The notes: generated from the sequence alone by a model not told the origin. Counted from the stretch's first letter, positions 39,821 through 51,962 are shown. The stretch is DNA of 64,000 bases from Enchytraeus crypticus (GCA_905160935.1 CAJHZI010000266.1:372001-436000), one strand, 5' to 3'. Translations and numbers: made by a program.

Positions 39821-40170
39821 CTAAAGCTTTAACAGGACAATATATTTAAAATGAGTACATAAGTATTCATAAATAAAACAGCACAAAAGTTAAATATATA
39901 AGCAACAGAAGAAGTTTGATAAAGAAAATCAGAATTTATAAAGACTGTTCAATTCTGTCAGTCCATAAATTAATTAAAATATATATTTAGTTAAGTCTTT
40001 GTTACAAATGCATCTTCGAGATTAAGTGAACATTGTCGTTCTTTGAATAACTTTAAAGCAACTGAGTACCTTTTAAACTCACTATAGACAGATAAACCGA
40101 ATAGGTTAATTATTTATTTTATATGATATGTTACAGATAACTCAATGAATTGTTACTGAATGATACATAC

Positions 40171-40278
40171 AATTGCAACAAAATGTGACGATAGAGAATA
40201 TGAGAATGAGGGGCAGTAGAACACTTCCAACAACTGAGACTACCATCCAACTAGAGCTGCCTTCATCCGATGATTCAA
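40171..40278 (-). CDS. Ig-type receptor gene, transmembrane exon
   Basis: The acceptor TTTCAACAG| and donor |GTATGT bound a phase-1/phase-1 exon. After a short acidic, Ser-rich linker it encodes WMVVSVVGSVLLPLILIFSI and then VTFCCN, a clear single-pass membrane helix followed by cysteines. It lies 400 bp downstream of the Ig exon at 40681-40974. Confidence 0.65.
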
Positions 40279-40680
40279 CTGTTGAAATTGTGTTTTATAA
40301 AATGATAACTTAGGATATACACATTCTAAAAGTAACATGTTAATACGTTACAATTTTATTCTTGAAAATAACAACTTGAGATAGACATATTTTTAATAGC
40401 AGGCAGTGATCTTAAGTGAAATTGGTCAGTAATTATTCTCACTACGTTTGATTACTAAGAATGTATAGGCAAAATATAAAGTTGGTTTATAATAATGAAA
40501 TAAATAAGTATAAGGGTGTCACTTAGGACTTAATGAAGGCACTTAGTGGCACTTTTAGAGAACGATCGGCAGAGTTTTTAGTTACAAATATGACTATGAG
40601 TTACTAGACTATCGGTATATAAGTTAGTATACTACATTCTATTAGCTATTATACTGCAACAAAACTGCAAATTTGCTAAC

Positions 40681-40974
40681 CTGCCATCATTGGCTTCTTG
40701 TAGTAGAACTTCCAATCTTCTGTTAAATCTTTAATTTGAGGTTTGATGGTACAAGTCAGAGTGGAAATGGCATGTTCCTCTACAAAGCTGTCAAGATTGT
40801 AATCGGTTCCGTTCTCATTATATTTGAAAGAGTTGGTAAATAGTATATTTTTAGATAGTGTGGTTCCATTGATTGTTGCAATATGACATGTTAGTTCTGG
40901 AGTACTAAAACCGGCATATGTGATATTACAAATCAAGCGTGATCCATTTTCCATCGCACAACTTGGTAGACTTT
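40681..40974 (-). CDS. Ig-type receptor gene, second Ig-like exon (copy b)
   Basis: A 294-nt phase-1/phase-1 exon with donor |GTTAGC. It contains two Cys in RLICNITYAG and TCHI, and later TLTCTIKP and WKFYY, an Ig-like pattern with several N-glycosylation sites (NGT, NIT). It is a paralogue of the exon at 48287-48580, which has the same length. The acceptor here (AAAAAG|) lacks a pyrimidine tract, so splicing may be weak. Confidence 0.65.
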
Positions 40975-41797
40975 CTTTTTACAACAAATATATGTAAAAT
41001 ATAACAAACTTAAAGTACATTTATTACAACCATTAAAACGGAAGATAATATCAAAATTTATCAGTTTAATTTCAATGTGTGTTTCAGAAGTGCAGGAGCA
41101 ATTGGAAAGCTTACACCTAATTTTATAAGAAATATAATATTAATGCAACTTTACTTGTATGTAGTCGATTAAGAGGGTTGATTGTGCAAGCTTTATAAAA
41201 ATAACGCTAATCTTATAAAGCATTGGTGTAATATATAAATTTCATTAATCAATCTATTTTTAACGTGATTAATGTTATTTGATGTAATATATAAATATGT
41301 AGGTAAATTAAATACTATAGGCTTGTAATTGCATGTTATGATGTCTCATAAACGTTTCCAAGTGCTTTGTAGTATTTTAGGTGTATATATTAGGGGCACC
41401 TGTTAGTGCTTACGGGCTTTTATGTTCCAAGTCACTTTATTTGCATATTTTAATTGTATAAGGTTGAATGGTGCCTGGAGTGAAATAAACTTGATTCTGA
41501 TTCTGATTCTACAACTAATATTGAGTTACATTAGGCTGAGCTGGCATCACGTTGTCAAGGTGTCTGCCCGCAGAATAGGGTTCAAGAAAATTAGTAGGCA
41601 GTGACGGGAGCGCAAATTCATTGACGGTAAGTAGAAATTCAATACTTTATCCTTCACTCACAAGCATATGTAAAAAGAAAAAACGATAAATGTCGTCTTC
41701 GTTTTCGATATTGAATGAAATTTAATGGAGATCCGGCATACTCTATGCCTTATTCCAATAGAGAGTTTTATAAAACCAATTATTCAAAATTACTTAC

Positions 41798-42115
41798 TGT
41801 AAATTGACAAAACTGCTGATCCGTGTTCGACCCCCTTTTCTTTTTGGAAAATGTACCTTCCGGCGTGATACAGTTGAACGGGAGTAATTATTATGTCGAA
41901 TTGACCAGGTTGAGCTGTATCGATGAAAACAGCTGAACTTAATTTAGGGTTAAATCTAATTCCATTATAGATGGTTGATGTCCTGATTTGGTTAATCTTT
42001 TTCCAGTGTATGAGAAGAATAGCGCTTGAGTTGTTCTTATTATTTTTCAATCTGCAGCTATAACGCACTGTTTTGTTGACGAGTGTTGAAATGTCCGATA
42101 CCTCTTCACACAAGT
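41798..42115 (-). CDS. Ig-type receptor gene, first Ig-like exon (copy b)
   Basis: A 318-nt phase-1/phase-1 exon, donor A|GTAAGT. V-type pattern: NKTVRYSCRL, an IHWKK-like W strand, and HAGRYIF in place of the usual D.A.Y.C. The paralogue is at 50969-51322. The 3' tail of a LINE ends 5 bases before the exon and supplies its pyrimidine-rich tract (TTATTATTCGTAG|). Confidence 0.65.
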
Positions 42116-42316
42116 CTACGAATAATAATAATAATAATAAAGGTTTAACGTCCGTTTCCTCATCCAGGGATGATGTCAGGGACGTCCCCAACAGCACACA
42201 TCACTACAGATCAATTCACCCAGACCAATCTGCAAAAGAAATGTGCCGAGGAGAAGTAAGGTCCTAAACGAAAGCCAGTCCGGTGATCAAAAATGGTCAG
42301 AGTAGATTGATTATGT

Positions 42317-43678
42317 CTACGGTGGGAAAGGGTAAGTCTGAAGCTTTCTAGAGAATGTTGAAAGAGAAGAACAAGAGCGAAGATTAGCAGGTAAAGAGTT
42401 CCTGATTGTGGGTGCTGTGTAGGAAAATGAACGTCTGTCCAATGATGTGAGAATATTTGGAACAGAGAGAAAATTGGCATCGGTGGAACGAAGTGAACGT
42501 GAGGGACGATAGGGAAGAAGAATTTCAGATAAGTAAGAAGGCTTGCCAAATCGCAGAGTTTTCAAAGTTAATAGAGCTATTTTATATTTTATGCGTTGAT
42601 TAACAGGGAACCAGTGAAGTCTGCGAAGTAAAGAAAGAGAGCGAAATTGAAGTCGAGAGGACTTGCAAACAACACGTGCAAGAGAATTTTGGACGTGCTG
42701 CAAACGATTGAGAGAAGAAGTAGGCAATCCATGTAATAATGAATTACAGTAGTCGAGCTTTGAATGAACTATAGAATTAGCAAGGATAGTGGCTGAATTT
42801 CTAGTAAGGGATGGACGTATTTGCCTAATCTGAGGAAACTGAAAGAAAGAAGCGCGACAAACAGAAGAGATATGAGATTTAAAGTCAAGGTTTTCATCAA
42901 ATATGACTCCAAGGTTTTTGGCGGATCGAGAAGGTGAAAGAGCAAGATTCTGAAAGTTAACAGAATTATTAGTAATTTTATTTCTTTGCAAAGGAGTGCC
43001 AATTAAAAGGTATTCAGTTTTGAAGGGATTAACAGCAAGACGGTTAGCACAAAACAAGGAATAAACCTTGTCTATAATGGATGAGAGATGGGCCAGTTTC
43101 TGATCGGAATCATGATTAGAAAAGAAAATATACAGTTGAGTGTCGTCTGCATAGAAATGAAAATTTATGGAAGACTGAGCAAGCAAGTAGCTAAGAGGAG
43201 TGATATATAAAGAGAAGAGCAATGGACTCAACACTGAACCTTGAGGAACACCGCGTAGGAGGGGTAGTTCAGAAGAGCGATTTTGACCAATAACAACTGA
43301 TTGTGTGCGACATGAGAGATATGATGTAAGAAGGGAAAAAGCAGAATCAGAAATGCCAAAACAAGATTTAAGCCTATTTATTAGAATGCCATGGTCAATT
43401 GTATCGAAGGCAGCAGAGAGATCTAGACGAACCAAGGCAGAACCCTGTTTACTACTCATGGCCAAGCTAAGATCATTATGTATACGAAGAAGAGCGGTTT
43501 CAGTGGAATGGAGTTTTCTATAGGCAGATTGATAATGAGATAGAGAAGGGAAAGAATCAAGATGAGTACATAAACGGGTATAAATTACCTTTTCAAGAAG
43601 TTTAGAGATGAAGTTAAGATTGGAAATAGGACGGTAACTGGAAAGATCATCTTTTGGTAGAGAAGGCTTTTTTAGCAA
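42317..43678 (-). CDS. LINE reverse transcriptase, C-terminal part of ORF2
   Basis: The frame has RT motifs VRLDLSAAFDTIDH, GVPQGSVLSPLLFSLYI and the catalytic YADDTQLY, then the L2/CR1-type C-terminal domain (LLRRLHWFPVNQRIKYKIAL; RRSFSYTAPTIRNSLPANLR). This 453-codon frame is intact and its catalytic Asp pair is present. It is separated from the endonuclease part by stops near 43870. Confidence 0.92.
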   Translation of the reverse strand: MLKKPSLPKDDLSSYRPISNLNFISKLLEKVIYTRLCTHLDSFPSLSHYQSAYRKLHSTETALLRIHNDLSLAMSSKQGSALVRLDLSAAFDTIDHGILINRLKSCFGISDSAFSLLTSYLSCRTQSVVIGQNRSSELPLLRGVPQGSVLSPLLFSLYITPLSYLLAQSSINFHFYADDTQLYIFFSNHDSDQKLAHLSSIIDKVYSLFCANRLAVNPFKTEYLLIGTPLQRNKITNNSVNFQNLALSPSRSAKNLGVIFDENLDFKSHISSVCRASFFQFPQIRQIRPSLTRNSATILANSIVHSKLDYCNSLLHGLPTSSLNRLQHVQNSLARVVCKSSRLQFRSLSLLRRLHWFPVNQRIKYKIALLTLKTLRFGKPSYLSEILLPYRPSRSLRSTDANFLSVPNILTSLDRRSFSYTAPTIRNSLPANLRSCSSLSTFSRKLQTYPFPP

Positions 43679-43870
43679 AGGAGATACAACTGCTTGTTTG
43701 AAGGAGGTTGGGAAGATACCTTCTGAGAGTGAGAGGTTGATTAAGTATGTAATAGGAGCAACTAAAACATCAATACAAGATTTCAGTAAGCGTGTAGGAA
43801 TAACATCAAGGCAGCAAGATGAGTCGGTTGAGAGAAGAATAAAATTGCGTATTTCTTCCGGTTTAGCTGG

Positions 43871-44670
43871 TTAAAAACTAGAAAGTAGTGGTGGCTCAGG
43901 CATATTTACAGAAATGGTGTTGTCCATGTCAATAGAGTTGGAGGGTATAGAGCTACAGAGTTTGGCAATTTTGTCATCGAAAAAGTTGAGGAAAGAGGTA
44001 GGAAGAGATGATGGTGAGGAGCTAGAGGGGAGTGACTTGGGAATGGTGCGATCAAGCAGAGAATCAAGTGCTCCCCATAATTTCTTGGGGCAATTTTGAT
44101 TCTGCGAGATTAGATTTTGATAATACAAGCTTTTAGCAGAACTAATCATTTTATTTAATAATTTTCTTTGTTTGAGGTATTTGGACTTAATGTCTGGATT
44201 TTGTAGTTCAGGTAGATTTTTCAGATTCTTCCTGAACTTAGTTTTGAATGTTCAGATTTTTGTTTAAGGATTTCTTCAGAAATGAATGGTTTCCTAGGGT
44301 TTGAGCGGCAATGAATGGTTGTGAGAGATTTACAGAGAATTGCACTGTGATCTGATAATGAAGGATCAGAGATTCCATGATCAAGAAATGACATGTTATT
44401 TCGAGTGATAAGCAGATCAAGAATGTGACCAGAGGAGTGAGTAGGGGAAGATGTATGTTGTGTGAGATCAAAGGCATCAAGTGTTGATAAAAAGGCAGAA
44501 GAATAATGGTCATCGGAATCAAGGTGGATGTTGAAATCACACATAATTATTAAATCAGTGGGTGATGAGGCAATATCTTCAAGAAGCAAGGAAAAATCAG
44601 AAATGAAATTGGCCTTGGATAAAGAAATTGGTCTGTAGACGATCACAAAGAGATAGATTTGGTTTTGCAT
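43871..44670 (-). pseudogene. LINE ORF2 upstream part, AP-type endonuclease remnant
   Basis: Frames at 44221-44670 and 43871-44149 show the endonuclease signatures MCDFNIH, LDLLITR and SDHSAI and then the linker to the RT. Frame breaks near 44220 and 43870 and the truncation at about 44680 make it non-functional. Confidence 0.8.
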
Positions 44671-45006
44671 ACAAGACGGAACGACATATATTCAAAGGAT
44701 AAAAACGGAGAACAGTTACAAAAAGAGAAAGAAAAAGTTGACCTAAAAATAGAGAAAGAAAAAGTTGACCTAAAAGTAGAATGTAAAACAACAATTTCCG
44801 TATTTAAGCATAATGATTATATCGTAAAATTATCGAGATTACGCAATTATACAGTTAAGTGATCGTCCATGGTGATATCAGTCACTTTAATTATCAAAGA
44901 TTAGATGTTTAAAGAATTACGCTTAACGACGATTATAGACACCAGTAAGACGAATGATCAGGATTATAATCTCTGATCAGTTCGGACAAGAATTTTGTCT
45001 ATGAGA

Positions 45007-45395
45007 GAGATCCTAACATCAGGATCATATCACCTCAGGATCATCTCACCTCAGGATCATATCACCTCAGGATCATATCACCTCAGGATCATATCACCTC
45101 AGGATCATATCACCTCAGGATCACTTCACCTCAGGATCACTTCACATCAGGATCATCTCACCTCAGGATCACTTCATCTCAGGATCACTTCACCTCAGGA
45201 TCACTTCGCCTCAGGATCACTTCAACTCACGATCATCTCACCTCAGGATTATTTCACCTCAGGATCATCTCACATCAGGATCACTTCACCTCAGGATCAC
45301 TTCACCTCAGGATCACTTCACCTCAGGATCACTTCACCTCAGGATCACTTCACCTCAGGATCACTTCACTTCAGGATCATCTCACATCAGAGTCG
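45007..45395 (+). repeat. Minisatellite, 16-bp unit TCACCTCAGGATCACT
   Basis: About 24 copies with variants at two or three positions (ATATCACC, ATCTCACC, CTTCACC). The single open frame across it follows from the repeat. Confidence 0.95.
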
Positions 45396-45709
45396 GTCAT
45401 TTTTAATTTTCAAGATTTCACTTACAAATGGGATATTTACAATATTTAGACATTTGTATGTTTGCAAGTATGTGTGTACATATGTGTGCGCGAGTGTGTG
45501 TATGAGTGTGGGTGTATATTTTATGTGAGTGTGTGTGTGTCGCGACCCTCCAGAGAGAAAAACTTTAATGGCTTTATCTTAGTTAATTAAGTTTGTGTTT
45601 TATATTTACGTTTATTTTTTGCTTATTTAGTACGTGCATATTGTTCTGCATTCTATAAAATAATTTCTGAAAATTATAAAAATGCTAGCTACGCCACTGT
45701 TGGTTTGAT

Positions 45710-45870
45710 TGTTCGTCTTTTAAAGATTCAAAGTTTTCAATCACCCGCATGTTCAGAAATTCCGCAAGTGTCAGGCATTGTCAGGCAATCATCCTGACTG
45801 GGAGGTAGGCGGGGTCCAGGATGATCTGTAATATAAACAGAATAAAGCAACTTTATGAGTTAGAACAAGA
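45710..45870 (+). repeat. Dispersed repeat related to 63240-63400
   Basis: CACCCGCATGTTCAGAA.TTCCGCAAGTGTC, then CATCCTGACT.GGAGGTAGG and GGGTCCAGG are shared, about 150 bp in all. A short nonautonomous element is likely. Confidence 0.65.
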
Positions 45871-45904
45871 ATCGAGCTTCAGTCAGTGTAAGTTCATTTG
45901 ACCA

Positions 45905-45990
45905 TGTTGTTCTATTGTTGTTGTTCTATTGTTGTTGTTCTATTGTTGTTGTTCTATTGTTATTGTTCTATTGTTGTTGTTCTCCTTGTT
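45905..45990 (+). repeat. TTGTTGTTC tandem repeat
   Basis: Five to six copies of a 15-bp unit of the type TATTGTTGTTGTTCT. Confidence 0.9.
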
Positions 45991-47735
45991 GTTTTAAATG
46001 TTCTAATCTGTTTTATAAATATACTACTAATTTTGCGTTATGCAATTATATATTTCATACTTTATTATAGATGTGATTTTCTAAATGTCCTGTTTGATTA
46101 ATGACAACAGCTACGAATTTATAACATTGAAGCAACGTAATAAGCCGTGTAGAATTATTAACCATTAAATTACTTTTAAAACGTTTGCATTTAATAGGAG
46201 GGTTTGGATACGGAAGATAGAGAATCTGTGTCTGGGATTTTTACTTCCCGGATTCCAATCTTGCTGGTACTATAAACGTGTTAAAAATTTGTCCTTTAAT
46301 TATAATTATTTTCTATTTTTATACGCCATTTAATCTTGGAGAAAGTATTTTAGGGTGAGTAGAGTACCTTCGCTTCTTTTGCTCCTGCCTTAGTCTCCCC
46401 TTACGTACAAGCGGTGGCTATTTGCCGTTGTCCTATTGTGCTGTGCTATCAACTAAACTCGGATACAACACGAGGCAATGTGTTGAAATTAAACTATCCG
46501 TTGCCTATTCATTATTCGCATATATTCTACAGTTGAAATAATAAATCGTAACATAATTAATAATTATTTGCTATGGTAATCAACAAGGTCGTGATATTTA
46601 TTCTGACGTTAAATAATTTGATTGTGTACGATTATTTGAAATCTTATTATTGTTTCTTTAAGTATATGGGAACTAATGATGCGCCGTAATTAATTCATTT
46701 GTAGTTAACTACGTGGATTAACCATATCAAGTAGATTAAACCAGAAAACTAAACTAAAATAACTCAGATGCAGAGTAGCTAACATACTTTGAGATAATGA
46801 ACTATTTTCGGCTCCAAATTATTATTTTTTATAAATAAGTGTTTCTGTGGAACAATTTCAAATTCTTTTTATTCAGACTTCGCATCAATCAACATGCACT
46901 GCACTAAATTGCCTTTTGGAAGTATGAAGATGTTAAACTAAATATAATGATTTAATACCTAATCCTTCAACAGTTGAAATGTAGATTACAGTGGTTTAAC
47001 TTTTTTAACCTTCTTTTTGCTCGCCGGAATATTTCTTCTCAATAGTGCTAGATGTTGTCATTGATGACTGACTGTAGCACTAATTGTTGTTACTGTTGTT
47101 ATTATTATTATTAACAATCTAAAGTATCTGATAGTAACTTAACTAATTTAAAGTAGTTAAGCTTCAACGTGCAAGTGATGTAACCATTTCCAAGTCGTTA
47201 AAGAGCAACAGCTTAAGAGCCTAATCAAAATGAAGTTAACACAATTGCTTATGTAATCAGAAGTAGTTAGAAAAGTAGTTAAATATTTACTACCAATAAT
47301 CAATCTAATATCCGACTAATGTATGGAAGAGTGAGACTTATGATAAGTGCGACAATTGCTTAACAATTTATTCTGACGTTCAATAATTTGATTGTGTACA
47401 TAAATCTGTCTTGATTTCAAATAATCTTTATGATTATTTGATTAATCAGTCAATCAATTATCAATCTATGAGTATACTTACATGTACATAAGGTCGCTTG
47501 AAACAAAACTACCAGCGGCAAGTAAACTAAAAATATAAAGTATTGTGTGAGAGAAGAGTGCCTTATTCGGTGTGATAGACTTCAATGTTATCATACAAAA
47601 AGAACTTATATGTATTTACCGTGCAAGTAATATATTGCGCTTTTTAGGGATTCTCAAAAGAGAACCATAGAAATCATAAGAGAAGAGATAATGTATATAT
47701 ACAATATTATTTTTTAGCCCCCTAAGTAGGGGATT
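45991..47735. other. AT-rich host intron or intergenic DNA
   Basis: No exon recognised. A repeat fragment with CTCCTGCCTTAGTC.CC.TACGTACA (46380-46470) has relatives at 54655-54745 and, reversed, at 53930-54045. AATAATTTGATTGTGTAC occurs twice (46611 and 47381). Confidence 0.5.
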
Positions 47736-47740
47736 CTTTT

Positions 47741-48190
47741 TTAATCATGCTCTCCACTCCGAAATGCCGTGTCACCAAAAGTACCACGGAAACAAACTGC
47801 ATTGTATCGCTGCAGAGCCTTTGACAAACGTTGCCACAGGAAAGATTTCTCGCGTAGATCTCCAGTAACGGCAGTAGTCCTGTTACCAATCACATCAACG
47901 AAGTCTGCGTCTACAGAATTTATGGGTCCCAGGATCTCAAAGGCCATGGGTGCAAAAATGTACTTACAAGACAATTCGTTGTACTTAACGAGTTTCCTGC
48001 TAGCAGCTGCTTCGGCCGCAGAACCAGCAGCGCAACTAGAAATGCAAATGTTACTAGCGGCAAGAGTGTCAATGACAGGACGTCCCATGTAATACATTTG
48101 CCCTCTGACCACGGAATTTGGGTTACTCCATCAGGTCGCTTCCCATCAGATCTGAGCAGGCCCAGCGGTTCTTTGATAGCGGGGATGTTA
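47741..48190 (-). pseudogene. Retroelement ORF fragment (KRPDG...ITWDV family)
   Basis: The frame begins KEPLGLLRSDGKRPDG and continues IPWSEGKCITWDV, then switches frame near 48080 to AAEAAASRKLVKYNEL and PIAFEILGPIN-type sequence ending at 47741. I know this arrangement from many animal genomes as the C-terminal part of a non-LTR-associated ORF. One indel breaks it, and (TTA)n follows at 48218-48247. Confidence 0.65.
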
Positions 48191-48214
48191 GCTTTGTTCT
48201 TCTTCTTCTTCTTC

Positions 48215-48247
<33 letters not shown>

Positions 48248-48286
48248 GCATTCACCTAAAATGAATTGATCAATTTTCAGTCTAAC

Positions 48287-48580
48287 CTGTTGTCATGGAT
48301 CTATCGTAGAAAAACATCCAGTCACCTGCTTTATCTTTAATTGAAGGTTTAATACCACAACGCAAAATGGAAATTTCATGTTTTTCAAGACTGCTACAAA
48401 TCGTGTAATCAGTTCCATTCGCGCTATGTTCTGAAATGTTTCTAAAAGACATCTCTTCAGTCATTGTCTCTCCTTTGACGGTTACAATATGACACATCAA
48501 TTTTGGAGTGGTAATGCCGGCATACGTGATATTACAAATCAAGCGTGGCTCATTTTCAATAGCACAACTTGGTAAACTCT
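48287..48580 (-). CDS. Ig-type receptor gene, second Ig-like exon (copy a)
   Basis: A 294-nt exon, acceptor GCGTGCAG|, donor G|GTTAGA, phase 1 on both sides. Cys residues lie in RLICNITYAG, LMCHI, TICSS and LRCGIKP, with W in DWMFFYD. It is about 60 percent similar by eye to 40681-40974. In a phase-1 gene it can be included or skipped without shifting frame. Confidence 0.65.
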
Positions 48581-48599
48581 CTGCACGCAACGAAATATA

Positions 48600-49530
48600 T
48601 CAAAACATAATCATGTGGGTTTAGAAAAATAATAACTTAAGCGATAATAAAATACTCAATATTATCGAAATAGCAAAAAAAAGTAAACGCGCATTATAGT
48701 GAAATGATCACCTACTTTTAATACCGCTTAATAGGTTTATATAACACCGCTTTAATAATATAATATTATACCGCTTTAATACGTTTAAACTGTTAGAACA
48801 TTCGACCATTTTCCGTATAACCATTCCAGTGAATGTCCGAGATTTTGCTATCAGATAAGCGCGGCTGGTATTCGAACCCACGAGGGTTCAATTCACCTCA
48901 GAATCTGTCATTTAAAACTTCATGACATTGCCCCTACTCTATTAAGATATTCTATCACAGTTGCGAATACAATTTAAAAATGAAAGCTTAGTAAGTATTA
49001 TACTAAATCCAGATTAGTGAATCACCAGAAAGAACGTTCAGAGCTGACTAACTACAACATTGAGCTATGCCTATGGAAAACCAGATAGATCTCATTAAAC
49101 AATAACTCTATATTAAATCCAAATGAATTTGGACTCTCCTGAGTATAACGATAATTTAGACATTAAAAGTAAATTTGCAACAGATAGCAATGACTCTTTG
49201 TCGAGTATTCGTTACAAATTTTGGTGGTATTTGAAAAATGCTCTATTGTAACTATTGCACGGTATGTTAAATTTTTTAGACTATTAGACTTTTATGTAAA
49301 CTTTTTATTTGTAAGCTGTTGTATCACGTGTTGCAATATAATTGTATCTGTGTACGCTCTCTACAAGAAATGGTGAAATAAGGATTATATATAAATGAAA
49401 TATAGTCGGCTATATTAGCGGTGAGATTGATCACAGACAGTGTATGAGGCTATAAGTTATTGTCAGTTCCAAAGAGGTTCGGTCAATTTTAGAGTTAGTT
49501 ACTAGTTATTATTTAAAAAAGAAAAAAGCT
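48600..49530. other. Host intron DNA with tRNA-like remnant
   Basis: A tRNA-like stretch with GGTATTCGAACCCACGAGGG lies near 48869-48890. The rest is AT-rich and featureless. Confidence 0.4.
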
Positions 49531-49534
49531 AATG

Positions 49535-50180
49535 TTAACGTCAGTTTCCTTACTCGAAAACAATGTCAGTGACGGGAGAGCCCAGGATTTGAACCCAGCA
49601 CTTACTGATCCGCGGTCGAATATCTTACCGGCAGTGGCGGATCCAGGGGGGGGGCCCAGGGGGCCCGGGCCCCCCCCTTAGGTCCGGCGATAAAATTTTG
49701 TAGCTATATTTTCATTGCTTCTATGGCAATTTCTATGTGCCAATATGTTTGTAAGAGCAGTGGATAGAGGGGGGGGGTACGAGAGGTTCACTGTACTTAA
49801 GCCACCCTACCACCAAAATCAAAATTAGGTCACTTTTGCTATTCGTCCAGGTTCGCTGAGTTTCTTCAGATGTGAAAAATTAACCTACTTTTTTCCAAAA
49901 CAAATGTAGGATTTCAGGCATTTTAGGTATTCCTCTCACTTCAGTGCGGATATGACAGGGGGCGGGGTAAGATACGGGGACACACTCACTCTATGAGTTG
50001 AGCGCAGTAGTGAAAAAAATTTGAGTCCTCCCCCGCAGCATTTTCTGGTTGTGTCACATGTCCCGAAGAAGGCGGGGCGTAAGCAAAAATGTGTACTTTC
50101 AAAAAAAAAATTCTCCCCCTCTTCAAAAATTCCTGGATCCGCCCCTGCTTACCGACATCGCCATTGGCTCCAGCCAGGTT
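49535..50180 (-). mobile_element. tRNA-derived SINE interrupted by a hAT-like element
   Basis: The two SINE pieces (49535-49631 and 50148-50180) together match the SINE at 34141-34275 in reverse. The break is the hAT-like insertion with its 8-bp duplication. Confidence 0.75.
49632..50147. mobile_element. Non-autonomous hAT-like element, 516 bp
   Basis: The ends CAGTGGCGGATCCAGG and CCTGGATCCGCCCCTG are inverted repeats with one mismatch, of the hAT CAG...CTG type. The flanking 8-mers are CTTACCGG and CTTACCGA. Subterminal G/C runs are present and there is no transposase. Confidence 0.88.
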
Positions 50181-50189
50181 ATTACAAGT

Positions 50190-50960
50190 ATTTATTAGTT
50201 ATTGAAGTTTGGTCAACTAAAACGTAGTTAATTCAATTCATTTAGTGTATGCGTTAATCCAGGTAACTGATTCAGTTGTAAGCAGCTTAATGTCGACAGA
50301 TCACCCGACAGGCAGGCTACGGGGCACTTCGCAACGATGTGTTTCATGGAAAAACACATTAGTACATATATGTACATATAAGGAAGGAAATCTCGGAAGC
50401 TCTCCAGATATATCTAAAAAGTGACGCCAATAGATGGTGATGACCATACTCGTTTCAACAGTACTTGATACAAAGTCAAGAATTAAGTGATATCTAAACG
50501 ATGGTTAATCGAGTACCACGTAAGCAAAGAAGAATAGGACTTAACACTGACCAGAAAGCCACGTTATTTGTCTTATTTATGAGGTTATTTGTAATTCAAT
50601 GAATGTTTGCACAATTATTTTTATAATTCATATACATACGATACATGTATACCGAATGTGCTACAAATGTTTCCTTGTCAAGAGTGTTTTGAAGTTTTTA
50701 TCTACTATCTTTAACTCTTAGTATTAATAGTATTTTCTTTGACTAGGTATGATTTAGGCATAATCTTCAAACGCATTTAGTGTACAATAGTCCTAAAGTA
50801 GTTTAAAAATAGAAAAAATGTAGTTTATCAACAACAGAAATTGCAGCTTGACGAGGCGATATCCTTTTATTCTAATTTATTCTATTTAAAAAGGCGACTT
50901 TGATTTTAAATTCGAATTACAATAATAATAATAATAATATAGGTTTAGTGAAAAGGACGT
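50190..50960. other. Host intron DNA, nothing recognised
   Basis: AT-rich, with an (AAT)n tract at about 50922-50940 next to the receptor exon donor. Confidence 0.5.
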
Positions 50961-50968
50961 AATATTAC

Positions 50969-51322
50969 CGTAAATTGACAAAAATGCTGATGTGTTTTTG
51001 TCCCACTTTTCTTTTTTGAATATGTACCATCCGGCATGAAACAGTTGAACGGGAGTAACTAATAACTCCTGTTGACCAGGTTGAGCTGCTTTGATGAAAT
51101 GAGATGAGTTGTATTCAGGATTTATCCTATATCCATCATATATGGTGAATTCGGGGTTAATCTTATATCCACTATGTACGTTTGGTACTTTTATGTTGCC
51201 AATTCTTTTCCGGTATATGAGAACACTGGAATTTTCTTTTTGCGATTTATTTTCCACTCTGCAGTTAAAGGAAGCTGTACTGTTGACCAGCGTCGTGACA
51301 TCTGGTAGTTTCTCGCATAACT
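50969..51322 (-). CDS. Ig-type receptor gene, first Ig-like exon (copy a)
   Basis: A 354-nt exon, acceptor TTCTTGTGTAG|, donor G|GTAATA, phase 1 on both sides. V-type pattern: LCEKLPDVTTLVNSTASFNC, then SVLIYRKRI and HAGWYIFKKE. It carries a short internal duplication relative to copy b (GYKINPEF and GYRINPEY, residues about 55-75). It joins in frame to the signal-peptide exon. Confidence 0.7.
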
Positions 51323-51394
51323 CTACACAAGAACAAAAAATAAACAATAATAATAATCTAGGTTTAAATACAAATCGGTGATAAATAATAGTAA

Positions 51395-51480
51395 TACTAA
51401 TCATCATCATCGTCTCTTTATTCCCAGTTTAACTAGGATCGGCAGACGAATAGACCTCCACTCTGTTTCTTGCTATGCCA
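51395..51480 (-). repeat. Dispersed repeat fragment
   Basis: ATTCCCAGTTTAACTAGGATCGG relates it to the family at 31365-31600 and 63600-63790. Confidence 0.5.
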
Positions 51481-51794
51481 TCAGTCAATCCCCTATATGC
51501 TCTTCCATTTGTTTTAGAAAATCCTATATGAATTTTCGGGAGCCCAGGCACAGGGTCATCACCATGACCTGAGAACACAATTATGCTTATCCAAATGCTC
51601 TTGAGGTACTTATATGAAGCGTACACTCTTCAATTCTGAGTAAAAATATGGATCTTGAACCTGGCACTCAGCAGAATACTTTAAAGATCGCAAGGGACAG
51701 AGATAGGCCTAAACATGTATATTGATGTTCTGTGCATTAAACTCTGTATACAATAAATAATTGCATACAATTAAATCAAGTAAAAATAGAAGTT

Positions 51795-51962
51795 GGTTAA
51801 CTCTCAAAAGTATTTTAAAAGTAGGCCTATTTTCAAAAATGCTTTCAAAGTGCACTTCAGTTTTATGTTTTCCAAATACTTTTGAAACGTATTTTACTTC
51901 ACTATTTCTAAATACATGTGAACGTATTTCAAAAGTATTTGTAAAATACTTTTACAATTAAA
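51795..51962. repeat. AAAGTATTT-rich element
   Basis: AAAAGTATTT and its reverse complement AAATACTTTT recur several times on both sides of the block, as in some hAT-type miniature elements. Ends not defined. Confidence 0.45.

Larger units (their letters stand above)
42120..44680 (-). mobile_element. L2/CR1-like LINE, 5'-truncated, with (TTA)n tail
   Basis: The tail TTATTATTA lies at 42121-42141 and the body extends to about 44680, where the endonuclease region is cut. It is inserted in an intron of the Ig receptor gene on the same strand. The 3' end sequence recurs as fragments at several host positions. Confidence 0.88.

Noticed and set aside
44995-45528. 177-codon frame of SGSLHLRITSPQDH-type repeats
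   Set aside because: The 16-bp minisatellite explains it. Repeat variants change at all codon positions alike and there is no start context.
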